Assembly (NCBI GenBank): GCA_937928085.1
Contig: CALFVU010000008.1
Coordinates: 248,001-312,000, forward strand
Direction: 5' to 3'
DNA length: 64,000 nucleotides
DNA from: an uncultured bacterium
Lineage (GTDB): Bacteria > Spirochaetota > Leptospiria > Leptospirales > Leptonemataceae
Shown: positions 26,527 through 34,823 of the stretch, piece by piece
How the letters are laid out: every line of letters starts with the position of its first letter
Position numbering within the stretch: position 1 is the stretch's first letter
The notes under the pieces: generated by a model
What the model saw: only the letters and a program-made list of their open reading frames with translations
What the model was told of the DNA's origin: nothing
The model's database searches: none
Position numbers and translations under genes: made by a program

Positions 26527-27623
26527 AGATAATGAATGTAAAAAATTTGATTGTAATTACAATAGTTTTGATTTTTGGCTTTATTTTAATAATAACTTTT
26601 TTTAGGTTATATCCTTACTTGCTAAATGTGTTTTATTCTCATTATCTTAAAAAACAAGAAGTTGTAAAAGAAGATCATAAATTCCATTATTATCCCGTTG
26701 ATGATCCGAAAGGAATTTTAATTTTTGTTTTAGATCGTAGAATGGATCACTTGGGGAACACAATGTTTTTAGAAACCAATCTGGGGATTCAATTAGCTAA
26801 ACTTTCAATAAAAAAACAATACGTGCCTGTTTTCTATGATCGAATTGATGCAAATATTCCGCCAAATATATTTTTTTCAATAAGAAAACTTACAGATCAA
26901 TGGATTGGAATGTATCATGTGATTTTTGAATGGAATCGAAATAATTTCCCTATTTCGATTTTTGCTTTTGGTGATGGTTGTAATGTAGTTTTAAGTTCTA
27001 TTTTAGAAATCAAAAACATAAACGTAATAAATAAAATTTTTTTAGTGAATTGTGGTTATACAGATTCTCTTTTAAATTATTACGGACGATTGATTTCTTA
27101 TTCTATGAAAATTTCTAAAGTAGAGGAGGATATTATTGTTCAAGCTAAAAAAGAATGGGAAGAATGGTATCAACAAAAAGAGTACCAAGTTTACACAGAC
27201 GAAATGTGGCAAAACGAACAAAGCGAATTAATTAAAAATCAAATACATCCCGATCTGATAGCTTTTCGCAAAACTATAAAAAATTTTCAGAAAAATGAAA
27301 ATCTTTCTTTTTTAAAAGAAGCTAAACAAATATTTTTTTATAAACAACTAAAAGATTTTTTAAAAAATAAAAACATTCAAGTTTTCCATTTTCTTTCGGA
27401 ATTTGATGAAGAAATTCCAGAAGAAATCCTATTTGAAATTAAAAAAAAGTCATCTGATTTAAAAGAATATAATTTTCATTTTGCTGTTCTAAAAAACACT
27501 TCGCATCTTTTATACGAAATAGAAAAAAAATTAGATTCTCCATTGGAAGTTGCAATTTTTCGAAATCCTTTTGGAAAAATATTTTCACAAGATTTCATTA
27601 AAAAATTTTATGAAAATTTATAA
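26523..27623 (+). CDS. Membrane-anchored alpha/beta-hydrolase-like protein with degenerate nucleophile
   Basis: This 366-residue protein has one N-terminal transmembrane helix (about 10-28) and a domain that follows the alpha/beta-hydrolase order: FAFGDGCNVVLSS (about 148-159) at the nucleophile elbow, FLSEFDEEIPEE near the acid position, and NTSHLLYE near the catalytic histidine. The elbow reads G150-D-G-C-N instead of G-x-S-x-G, so the serine is missing; Cys153 is the only nucleophile nearby. It is coupled to the MBOAT gene by an ATGA overlap, suggesting a helper in acyl transfer, comparable to AlgJ/AlgX-type partners but of a different fold. The fold assignment is inference. It converges with the AAA ATPase gene (6-nt overlap). 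Confidence 0.6.
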   Translation: MKIMNVKNLIVITIVLIFGFILIITFFRLYPYLLNVFYSHYLKKQEVVKEDHKFHYYPVDDPKGILIFVLDRRMDHLGNTMFLETNLGIQLAKLSIKKQYVPVFYDRIDANIPPNIFFSIRKLTDQWIGMYHVIFEWNRNNFPISIFAFGDGCNVVLSSILEIKNINVINKIFLVNCGYTDSLLNYYGRLISYSMKISKVEEDIIVQAKKEWEEWYQQKEYQVYTDEMWQNEQSELIKNQIHPDLIAFRKTIKNFQKNENLSFLKEAKQIFFYKQLKDFLKNKNIQVFHFLSEFDEEIPEEILFEIKKKSSDLKEYNFHFAVLKNTSHLLYEIEKKLDSPLEVAIFRNPFGKIFSQDFIKKFYENL

Positions 27624-28898
27624 ATTTAATTTAATATTCTGCTTTTTTAAAATAATTTCCTGGTAGATCTCGAAAGGAGGAGGTTGTAATTGTTTTTTTT
27701 CTAAAATAAGTTGTCTTGCCCATCTTCTTTCTGCCATTTCGCATGTATCTTTTATGTTTCTTCCTGAAAATCCTTCGCTAATTTCTGCTAATTTTTTGAT
27801 TTGTTCTATGGTTAAGTGTTTGATATATTTTGCAAAAATTTTTACTCTTTCCTCTTGATTTGGCATAGGAAAGCGAATAATTGTATCAAAGCGAGAAATC
27901 AAAGCATGATCTAAATCCTCTATGCGATTGGTTGCACCTATAGTCAAAGTTTTTTTACTATTTTCGAAACCATCAATTTTTCTTAAGAGTACAGAAAGGA
28001 TTCTTCGAGTGGCTTCTAACATTCCCTCTTCGCGAGATCCTGCTAACGAATCAATTTCGTCTAAAAATAAAATGACTTTATCAAAGTTATCTGCTAAATC
28101 AAAAATTTCTGATAAGTTTTTTGCTGACTCACCATAATATTTACTTAAGATATTTTCGATAGGAATATAAAGCATAGGAATTTTTGATTCAGATGCAATA
28201 ATACGAGCCATAGATGTTTTCCCTACCCCTGGAGGACCTTCGAATAAGATCGCAGAAGGATAATTAGTCGTTTTTTCTCCTCTTGCTAATTCACTTACTT
28301 TTAAAAAAATTTCAGGATGTAATAAAGGTAAAATGATCGTTTCTTGCACTTCCACTTTGATTTCTTCGTATCCTCCAAGATTATCCCATGTTTCTTCGAT
28401 AGGATGGATTCGTTTTTTGTCTTCTGGATGTTGAATTAGTAAAGGATGCGCATAAATACTAACACCAAGTTGATTAAGTCTTTCTAAAAAATTAAAATTC
28501 TTTTTTTTATTAAAAAAATATTTTACTAATTCTATAATGATTTGAACTTCTTCTTGAAGTAAGTTCTCATTTTTAGTGATTTCTACTCTGGGGGTTCCAA
28601 GGTTAATAAATTTAAATTTAATTCCAGAAAGAAAATTTTTTGTATCGTAAAGGTTGGGACCTAATGATTGAACAATCACATAGTTTGAATCCATTGTATG
28701 GATTCGTATATTTTCTAAAAATTGTTTTAATAATACAATTGCATCATAGATAGTTTCTTTTGATAAAAATTCTGGATAAAAAAGAATTTTAAATTCTCCT
28801 TTTTCGAGAGTAATATTTGGAATTTCGATTGTATCCTTAAAAAATTTTTCTAATTCTTGTTCAATTTGGTTTCTTGCTGTAATATAATCGATTTGCAT
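27618..28898 (-). CDS. Classic AAA-family ATPase
   Basis: These 426 residues comprise an unfamiliar N-terminal domain (about 1-165) and one classic AAA module: Walker A GPPGVGKT (221-228), pore-loop-like KYYGES, Walker B ILFLDEID, SRH with TIGATNR and SRFD, and a C-terminal helical lid (GFSGRNIKDTCEMAERRWARQ). It is closest in style to the Cdc48/FtsH/katanin clade rather than to Clp or Lon. No protease domain is present, so it would be an unfoldase or remodeller of unknown substrates. It is a single-gene unit, divergent from the DUF4416 gene. Confidence 0.87.
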   Translation of the reverse strand: MQIDYITARNQIEQELEKFFKDTIEIPNITLEKGEFKILFYPEFLSKETIYDAIVLLKQFLENIRIHTMDSNYVIVQSLGPNLYDTKNFLSGIKFKFINLGTPRVEITKNENLLQEEVQIIIELVKYFFNKKKNFNFLERLNQLGVSIYAHPLLIQHPEDKKRIHPIEETWDNLGGYEEIKVEVQETIILPLLHPEIFLKVSELARGEKTTNYPSAILFEGPPGVGKTSMARIIASESKIPMLYIPIENILSKYYGESAKNLSEIFDLADNFDKVILFLDEIDSLAGSREEGMLEATRRILSVLLRKIDGFENSKKTLTIGATNRIEDLDHALISRFDTIIRFPMPNQEERVKIFAKYIKHLTIEQIKKLAEISEGFSGRNIKDTCEMAERRWARQLILEKKQLQPPPFEIYQEIILKKQNIKLNL

Positions 28899-28992
28899 TT
28901 TTATAAGATACCTTTTTTATGAAATTAAATTACAATCAAGTTCATTTATATATGATTTGACTTAAATTTAAGAAGAAAATTTGTGTATTCTT

Positions 28993-29529
28993 GTGCCAAA
29001 AAAGTGGAAGCCGATATTTGAAAAATCAAAATATGCTCGATTATATGTAATTTGTGCATATAATTCAGAAAATCAAACTTTTATAGAAAAAGTAAAAAAA
29101 AAATTGATCGGCTTTTTTGATAAAATTGATTTTGAAATTCATTTTCCTTCATTACTGCCCGTTCCATCTTTGTATTTTGCTGGAAAAGAATATACGATAT
29201 ATCATTTAATAAGCTTTGAAAGGCTAATTCACAGAGAAGAATTAGTTGATGTAAGAATAAAAACTTTGCATATAGAAATCAAAACTCAAGCGAATGGTTC
29301 TCCTTTAGTAGAGCTGGATCCGGGTTATGTTACGGAACAACAAGTGGTTCGATCTTCTTTAATCGAAGAAAGTCATAAAATTTATTTATATAAAAAAATT
29401 TTTGCTGAAACACTTTATTATTACGAAAAAGGAAGCTACAAACCTTTGATTCATACACCTAAATTTTTTCGAAGTCCGGATATCATCACTACTTTTAATG
29501 ATTTAAGACTGATTTATGTTACGAGTTAG
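28993..29529 (+). CDS. DUF4416-family protein
   Basis: A soluble protein of about 178 residues with the family hallmarks: VELDPGYVTEQQVVRSS followed by HKIYLYKKIFAETLYYYEKG and a TPKFFRSPD tail, matching the DUF4416 pattern (NLDPGY, HRIYL, GIYAE, TYPDYR). Function unknown. The frame also opens at TTG 28981; GTG 28993 is preferred because TTGACT at 28957-28962 then lies 36 nt upstream, as at other genes here. It overlaps the following lipoprotein gene by 14 nt. Confidence 0.8.
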   Translation: MPKKWKPIFEKSKYARLYVICAYNSENQTFIEKVKKKLIGFFDKIDFEIHFPSLLPVPSLYFAGKEYTIYHLISFERLIHREELVDVRIKTLHIEIKTQANGSPLVELDPGYVTEQQVVRSSLIEESHKIYLYKKIFAETLYYYEKGSYKPLIHTPKFFRSPDIITTFNDLRLIYVTS

Positions 29530-30010
29530 TATTTGGATTCTTCTTTTTGTTTCTTGTCTGCCATATATAGAATTATGCGATGATTATGACTATAAAACTT
29601 TTGAATGTAAAGTTCATAGTCCTCAAATCGATTTTAATCGACAATTTAACTTAAAAAATTCTTTAAAAGAAATTGGTTATGATTTATACTTTCATAAAAA
29701 AATTACATATGGGGTTAAAATTACAAATTACCTTGAAAATTGGGAAGATTGGAATTGCTATTTTAGCTTACAGAAAAAACATTATATAGATGCATATTTA
29801 CTTTTAGAGGGCAAAAGAATTATTGACTCTTCTTTATGGTGCTTTGACTATTTAGGCAGTTTGGTTTTAGAATTTTATAAAATTAATCATTTACAAGAGG
29901 AAAAATTAGATTCGAATTTTCTCAACTACGAGTTTCTAATCTTAATTTATAGAAAAAATGAGTTACAAAAAACTTTAAAAAGAAATATAAAATTAAAAAA
30001 TCTTTATTGA
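29516..30010 (+). CDS. Putative lipoprotein, unknown
   Basis: This 164-residue protein has a hydrophobic N-terminus ending in a lipobox-like FVSC (Cys14), followed by a beta-rich, Tyr-rich domain with three further cysteines (DWNC, LWCFD, FEC). No family is recognised. It overlaps the DUF4416 gene by 14 nt and precedes the BFN-UVR gene by 32 nt; the latter seems to have its own promoter. Confidence 0.6.
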   Translation: MLRVSIWILLFVSCLPYIELCDDYDYKTFECKVHSPQIDFNRQFNLKNSLKEIGYDLYFHKKITYGVKITNYLENWEDWNCYFSLQKKHYIDAYLLLEGKRIIDSSLWCFDYLGSLVLEFYKINHLQEEKLDSNFLNYEFLILIYRKNELQKTLKRNIKLKNLY

Positions 30011-30034
30011 AATTTTAGAAAACAAAATTATATT
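30007..30034 (+). promoter_or_regulatory. Sigma70-like promoter of the BFN-UVR gene
   Basis: TTGAAA (30007-30012), a 16-nt spacer, then TATATT (30029-30034), ending 8 nt before the ATG at 30043. The predicted start of transcription is within 1-2 nt of the start codon, and no SD is visible. It overlaps the end of the upstream lipoprotein gene. Confidence 0.5.
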
Positions 30035-30042
30035 GTGAACTT

Positions 30043-30624
30043 ATGATGCCAGAAGAGGACATATTCGAAGTCAAAATTTCTGATATTTCTGTAACTACTG
30101 TGGGTTTTGCTTTAATTTTAAAACCCGCTCATTTTAGTTCAAAAGAAGTTGTGCCCATTTTTATTGGTCCTTTAGAAGCTTATTCCATTTCAAATGAACT
30201 TCAAAAAATTAAAAATCCAAGACCCAATACCCATGATTTAATGATTTCCATTCTAAATCAATTAGGAGCAAGAATCTTAAGGGTGATCATTAATGATCTT
30301 GTAGGGAATATCTTTTATGCTACTTTGGTGATACAATTCGAAGATCGAATTTTAGAGATTGATGCCAGACCTTCAGATTCTGTAGCTTTGGCAATTCGAG
30401 TAGGTTGTCCAGTATTTATGAATAAAAAAGTATTTCGAGAGAGTGCAGTTATTATTTCTTCAGGTGAGGAAGAACAACCTGTAGTAGAAGAAAATCCTTT
30501 AAAACAAAAATCAAATTTGGAAATTTTGCAAGAAAGATTGCAAAAAGCAATAGAAGAAGAAAACTACGAAGAAGCTGCACGAATAAGAGATGAAATTAAA
30601 CAATTAAAACAAAAAGATAATTAA
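30043..30624 (+). CDS. Bifunctional nuclease (BFN/DUF151) domain with C-terminal UVR motif
   Basis: This 193-residue protein has an N-terminal BFN domain (about 4-140: PIFIGPLEA, RPNTHDLM, DARPSDSVALAIRVGCPVF) and a UVR motif (about 155-190: LQKAIEEENYEEAARIRDEI). BFN-domain proteins from plants and Mycobacterium have been reported as RNase/DNases; the UVR motif is a protein-interaction helix pair shared with UvrB, UvrC, ClpC and McsA. The combination is common in bacteria that carry both. The substrate is unknown. Its UVR motif could in principle interact with the ClpC encoded in this window, but nothing shows this. Confidence 0.88.
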   Translation: MMPEEDIFEVKISDISVTTVGFALILKPAHFSSKEVVPIFIGPLEAYSISNELQKIKNPRPNTHDLMISILNQLGARILRVIINDLVGNIFYATLVIQFEDRILEIDARPSDSVALAIRVGCPVFMNKKVFRESAVIISSGEEEQPVVEENPLKQKSNLEILQERLQKAIEEENYEEAARIRDEIKQLKQKDN

Positions 30625-30716
30625 ATTTTTTATAAAAAAAAATTGTAATGGATATAATCCTTTCGAGATAATAATTTATCATTCTTAAACAACTCCATTT
30701 TCTACGATAAGTATCA

Positions 30717-31142
30717 ATGGAACTGTTGAAGACAATTTTTTTTGTAACTTTAGCAACACATGATGGTAATTTTGGAGGCGATACAACTGTTTCGGGTTCT
30801 AATTCTATAAAAAAAGCATATGATTTCTGTATGAAGCATAAACCATCAATTTTAACTGGAACTTATAAGGCTCTTTTAGTAGATAATTCTAATCGTAAAC
30901 CACTTTCTTCGGAAATCGATTGAGTTCTGAAATCAAACAAATTTTATTTTTATACTATATAGATGATGTTTTTACCGATTCTAACAAACGCTTTATTTTT
31001 GGTAATTTTTATTCTTATGGGCTTCGTATTTCAACAAGTTATTGGACGGGATTCAACTTATAGTTGGAATGTTAATTTGAATACGTGTTTGGGTTGGAAT
31101 AGAAATTTGCTTTTTTTGTCAGGTTGGAACTGGTGGATCTAA
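30717..31142 (+). pseudogene. Decayed DUF1554 (Leptospira-type surface lipoprotein) gene
   Basis: The first frame (30717-30923) encodes VTLATHDGNFGG and TGTYKALLVDNSNRKP, the hallmark of DUF1554, up to SSEID. There a TGA (30921-30923) stands where the family has Trp; reading on gives VLKSNKFYF, matching the usual DWVLKPNT segment. The rest continues in shifted frames: FTDSNKRFIFGNF and YWTGFN (frame of 30962), then NVNLNTCLGWN ending at a TAA at 31140. There is thus one nonsense change plus at least two frameshifts, and the signal peptide/lipobox end is missing. TGA is a normal stop in neighbours (for example glgP and ndk), so recoding is unlikely. Confidence 0.72.
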
Positions 31143-31238
31143 TCATTCTTCTAGTATAGATTCTAGGTCTATAAGGTGTAATACAAAAAAACGGCTTTTA
31201 AGTATTAAGCAGTAAAAATAATGTTTTTTCAGAAATAG

Positions 31239-31266
31239 TTGACTGTAGAATTTACATAGTTATTTT
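31239..31266 (+). promoter_or_regulatory. Promoter of the coiled-coil/SurA-like/RluA operon
   Basis: TTGACT (31239-31244), a 16-nt spacer, then TATTTT (31261-31266). It is followed by an AGGAG Shine-Dalgarno sequence (31272-31276) 7 nt before the TTG start at 31284. Unlike several neighbours this gene therefore has both promoter and SD. Confidence 0.5.
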
Positions 31267-31283
31267 GATATTAGGAGTTTTTC

Positions 31284-31754
31284 TTGAATATAAAAGTGAT
31301 TCATTTGATTCGTAAATTGGAACGAATCGAAAGAGATATAGAAGAAATACAAAATCTTCTTTCTACATTACAAATGGATAGAGAATATAGTCAAAAACTT
31401 AAAGATTCTTTAATAGAAGAGTATCATAGACTGAAAGATTTAAAAAATGAAATTCTAAAACAAGTAATCCACATTCCTCATGATTACAAAGAATATTTAC
31501 AGAGTTTATTCCCTGAGTTAAAGGAAGAAACATACGAAGATAGAGATATCAGTATTACTAAAAAGTTTTCTTCTTCTGTAGAATTTTTAGAACAAAGAAA
31601 TGTTTCTAATTTAGAAAAAAAAGAAGTACGAATTGAAATTCAAGATGAAAAAAAATCTGGAAAAGAAAATTACCAAAAAAAAGATAGTATAAAAAAAATT
31701 TATGAAAAACAAGAAAAACCAAAACATTCCCCTTTTTTATTTCGATTCCAATAA
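31284..31754 (+). CDS. Small coiled-coil protein, unknown
   Basis: These 156 residues start at TTG, supported by an AGGAG SD. Residues about 5-65 form a heptad coiled coil, residues 65-90 contain a Pro/Tyr-rich link, and the C-terminal 60 residues are Lys/Glu/Ser-rich and probably disordered. There is no signal peptide. It lies 20 nt before the lipoprotein chaperone gene and is probably co-transcribed. Confidence 0.6.
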   Translation: MNIKVIHLIRKLERIERDIEEIQNLLSTLQMDREYSQKLKDSLIEEYHRLKDLKNEILKQVIHIPHDYKEYLQSLFPELKEETYEDRDISITKKFSSSVEFLEQRNVSNLEKKEVRIEIQDEKKSGKENYQKKDSIKKIYEKQEKPKHSPFLFRFQ

Positions 31755-31774
31755 AACTTACACAGGAGAATTTA

Positions 31775-33244
31775 ATGAAAACTTATAAAATCATTTTTCT
31801 TTTTTTTTTACTAGTCTTTGCAAGCTGTTCAAAAAAAGAAGAAATTTTAGTTGAGATCAAAAATAATGAACGAATTGAAACAATCAAGCGAAAAGACTTA
31901 CAATTTGTTGCCCACTTAAACCAATTAGAAACTAAACAATTATCTATTGCCGTACAATCTCAGATTTTAGAAGAATTGGCTTTTCTTACTGTAGGAGAAT
32001 TAGAACAAAAATCTAATGAAAATATTTATGATCAAAAAGAAATTAAAAAAAATTTATTTTTTTCTGATAAGAAAGCATTTTTAAATGCAATTAATTTTGT
32101 TATTCAAAAAAAATTTTCTGATTATACATATCATTTTATTACTTTTCGACTTTTATTTTTAAAAAAAAATCAAGATTTTAATCGAGAAGAAGAAGCAAAT
32201 GCTATATTGAATGAATTGAATGCTACAACAAAAGAAGAAGAATTAGAAAAAATATTTTTTGAAAAAAATGAAAATATTCGATATAAAATTTTAGCAGGTT
32301 ATGTTGAACCTTTTTGTTATAATTGCGGTCAAAATCCGATTCAAAATTTAATAGAACCATTACTTAACGAAAAAGAAAACAAATTTATATTAGTATCGGA
32401 TCCTAATGGTTATTGGATTTTGAAAAAATTGGATCAAAAACAAATCAAAGAATCTAAAATATCAAGTTTATACGAAGACTATTATAAAAAAACTCAATTT
32501 ATAGCAAGGAAGTTTTTTAATAATCAAAATTTAACAAAAGATTTTACAGAAACAGACTTAAAAAATCTAAAACAACAAATACTTATCGAAAACTCAAAAA
32601 TCAATGAAATTTCAAAAGAACATGCAAATCATCAAATCAAGATTTTAAAGAAATCAAGTTTTAATATTCATTTACAAGAATTGCAAAAAAAACAAAATTT
32701 TAGCATAGAAGAAGAAACATTAAAAAAACTAAATGAAAACCCCTTAAACCAATGGAATCCTGATGATGTTTTATTTCAATTGAATCAAAAAACGTATCGA
32801 ATTTCTGATTTTTATCAACAAATCCAGCAAGCTGGTTTGCAACTTGATGATTTCTCTAAAGAAGAACTTTTAAATTTAATTTTTCAAGTTTTCATAAACT
32901 ACGAAATTCTTAAAACATCACCTTATGCAAAAGAAGCAGAAGAAGAAGCTAAAGTATTTTTAGATTTGATTCAAAAACAAGTTTATACAAATTTTTATAT
33001 AAGGTTACAGATGGCAAATCTTGATGTTTCTGAAGACGAAATTACAAAATATTATGAACTAAGAAAAAACAATGAATTTAAAGTAAATCAAAGAATTCTC
33101 CCTTTAAATGAAGTTTACAATAGAATTCAACAAACTCTTTTGTTAGAAAAAAGACAAAAAAAGGTGGTTGAAGTAAAAGATCGACTTTTTAAAAAATATC
33201 AAGTTAAAATATATAAAGAGAGGCTTAAAGAAGGTAGTATTTAA
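31775..33244 (+). CDS. SurA/PpiC-like peptidyl-prolyl isomerase-type lipoprotein
   Basis: This 489-residue protein has a lipobox VFASC (Cys18) and a long, Lys/Gln-rich helical chain. The C-terminal 150 residues have the SurA-type end: a core strand pattern, SEDEITKYYELRKNNEFKVN, then ILPLNEVYNRIQQTLLLEKRQK, as in parvulin/SurA proteins. No canonical parvulin active-site set is visible, so a chaperone rather than an isomerase is more likely. Location: periplasmic face of a membrane. Good SD (CAGGAG). It shares a TAATG overlap with the RluA-type gene. Confidence 0.65.
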   Translation: MKTYKIIFLFFLLVFASCSKKEEILVEIKNNERIETIKRKDLQFVAHLNQLETKQLSIAVQSQILEELAFLTVGELEQKSNENIYDQKEIKKNLFFSDKKAFLNAINFVIQKKFSDYTYHFITFRLLFLKKNQDFNREEEANAILNELNATTKEEELEKIFFEKNENIRYKILAGYVEPFCYNCGQNPIQNLIEPLLNEKENKFILVSDPNGYWILKKLDQKQIKESKISSLYEDYYKKTQFIARKFFNNQNLTKDFTETDLKNLKQQILIENSKINEISKEHANHQIKILKKSSFNIHLQELQKKQNFSIEEETLKKLNENPLNQWNPDDVLFQLNQKTYRISDFYQQIQQAGLQLDDFSKEELLNLIFQVFINYEILKTSPYAKEAEEEAKVFLDLIQKQVYTNFYIRLQMANLDVSEDEITKYYELRKNNEFKVNQRILPLNEVYNRIQQTLLLEKRQKKVVEVKDRLFKKYQVKIYKERLKEGSI

Positions 33245-34026
33245 TGGCTATATCTCTTGAAGAATGGATTGAAAAAATTCAAATACTTGATAGCCAAAAA
33301 GATTTTCTTGTTATTTACAAACCCGAAGGATTAGCCTTTTATGAAGACGGAAACAAATTCGATTTATTAAAAATTATTCGCTTTATGGAAAAACAAAATT
33401 TAATTCCAGAGGGGGAGAGAATATTTCCGGTACATCGATTAGATAAAATCACTTCTGGAATTTTAATTTTTGCAAGAGGAAGAAAAGCCAGTAGTATTTT
33501 GGGAAATTTATTCAGATTTCATAAAGTAGACAAAATTTATTTAGCTTTATCTTATAAAAAACCAAAGAAAAAGCAAGGGGTAATTGTTGGGGGAATCGAA
33601 AAATACAGGAATGGTAAATGGAAATTAAATTATTCTACACAAAACTTGACAATTACTATGTTTAAGTCTTATCCTTTAATCACTGAGGAACCAAACTATT
33701 TTAGGGTTTTTTTACTAAAACCAATTACTGGTAAAACTCACCAAGTACGAGTTGTAATGAAAAGTTTGGGTTCGCCTATCATTGGTGATCCTTTATACTC
33801 CAAAGTGAGTTTAGCCAAGTTAGAAGATCGAACTTATTTGCATTCGTATGGTATACGATTTGAATATAATCAAAAACAATATGAATATATCATTCCACCT
33901 AAATCTGGAAACTATTTTTTATCAAAAGATTTAAAATTTTTTTTACAACAGCTTGGAAATCCTTTTCAACTACCATGGAAATACAAATTGCCCAAACTAG
34001 AAACCGATAGATTTAAAAAGATTTAA
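33244..34026 (+). CDS. RluA-family RNA pseudouridine synthase
   Basis: This 260-residue enzyme isomerises uridine to pseudouridine in rRNA or tRNA. The catalytic motif HRLDKITSG (Asp67) and the later GKTHQVRVVMKSLGSPIIGDPLY segment are intact. It has no S4 domain, so it is closer to RluA/TruC-size enzymes than to RluC/D. The exact target site is not predictable. The ATG overlaps the stop of the lipoprotein gene. Confidence 0.92.
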   Translation: MAISLEEWIEKIQILDSQKDFLVIYKPEGLAFYEDGNKFDLLKIIRFMEKQNLIPEGERIFPVHRLDKITSGILIFARGRKASSILGNLFRFHKVDKIYLALSYKKPKKKQGVIVGGIEKYRNGKWKLNYSTQNLTITMFKSYPLITEEPNYFRVFLLKPITGKTHQVRVVMKSLGSPIIGDPLYSKVSLAKLEDRTYLHSYGIRFEYNQKQYEYIIPPKSGNYFLSKDLKFFLQQLGNPFQLPWKYKLPKLETDRFKKI

Positions 34027-34114
34027 AAATTTTTTTTTAATTTTTAAGAATTCTCACTTAAATAAAAAAAAACTTGAAATAATTTTTATTATTTTTAATT
34101 TAGTAATACTTTTT

Positions 34115-34807
34115 ATGAAAAAGTATTACTATAAAGTTTTTTTACTATTTATTGGTATTGCTCCTATTGTGGGTCACGATTTATGGATAGAAAAAAATCA
34201 AGATCACTTTGAACTAAAGTATGGTCATCTTTATTCTCATTCTCTTTCTGACTCTAGTCCTAGATATTTAGAATATAAAAAAGATAATGTAAAGAAAATT
34301 CAATGTATAAAAAATAATCTCATAGAGAAAGTTCAGATTAACAAAGTTCCCGTTTTATTGCCTGAGTGTGATATTTTTTTTATAGAATTTAGTACGGGTT
34401 TTTGGGTTCAAACTATTGAAGGGTTAAAAAATGAACATCCAGAAAATGTAAAAGCTTCTATAGTAAATGCTTGGGAGTCCATAGAATATCTTAAGCAAAT
34501 TCACAATTGGAAAGATAATTATCATCAAATTCAGAATAATGGTTTAGAAATTGTTCCTTTAGAAAATCCATTTTTAAAAAAAATAGGAGATAAATTAAAG
34601 ATTCAAGTTTTTTATAACAATACACCTGTTTCTGAAATCCCCGTTGCTTATGGAGAAGATGTTAGAGGAGTAACCAATCAAGAAGGAAAATTTAGTATAC
34701 GGTTACATAAAGGGGGATATCAAATTATAAGGACAACTTTGACCATAAAAACGAATGATCCAAAGGTAAAGCAAATTCTTACAAGTACTTTAATTTTTAA
34801 ATTATAG
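34115..34807 (+). CDS. nikK: NikK-like periplasmic DUF4198 protein
   Basis: This 230-residue protein has a signal peptide (about 1-20) and then HDLWIEKNQDHFEL at the mature N-terminus, the hallmark of DUF4198, an Ig-like family tied to nickel/cobalt uptake. The C-terminal beta domain (IPVAYGEDVRGVTNQEGKFSIRLHKG) fits a carboxypeptidase-regulatory-like fold. In NikKMLQO systems this is the soluble periplasmic component, possibly binding metal through the N-terminal His. First gene of the operon. TTGAAA at 34074-34079 is the nearest -35-like element; no Nik/Nur-type operator was recognised. Confidence 0.78.
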   Translation: MKKYYYKVFLLFIGIAPIVGHDLWIEKNQDHFELKYGHLYSHSLSDSSPRYLEYKKDNVKKIQCIKNNLIEKVQINKVPVLLPECDIFFIEFSTGFWVQTIEGLKNEHPENVKASIVNAWESIEYLKQIHNWKDNYHQIQNNGLEIVPLENPFLKKIGDKLKIQVFYNNTPVSEIPVAYGEDVRGVTNQEGKFSIRLHKGGYQIIRTTLTIKTNDPKVKQILTSTLIFKL

Positions 34808-34810
34808 AAA

Positions 34811-34817
34811 AAGGAGG
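34811..34817 (+). promoter_or_regulatory. Shine-Dalgarno that fixes the nikL start
   Basis: AAGGAGG directly precedes an ATG at 34818 with no spacing, but lies 6 nt before a second in-frame ATG at 34824, the usual distance. The start of the NikL-like fusion is therefore placed at 34824 (MKLFTLVLFLLV). Confidence 0.75.
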
Positions 34818-34823
34818 ATGAAT

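Noticed and set aside
30921-30923. In-frame TGA as a possible Trp or selenocysteine codon in the DUF1554 gene
   Set aside because: TGA ends normal genes here (for example glgP and ndk), no SECIS-like hairpin was seen, and further frameshifts follow, so decay is the simpler reading.
34818-34823. ATG at 34818 as the nikL start
   Set aside because: It abuts the Shine-Dalgarno sequence with no spacer; the ATG at 34824 has normal spacing and starts a proper signal peptide.
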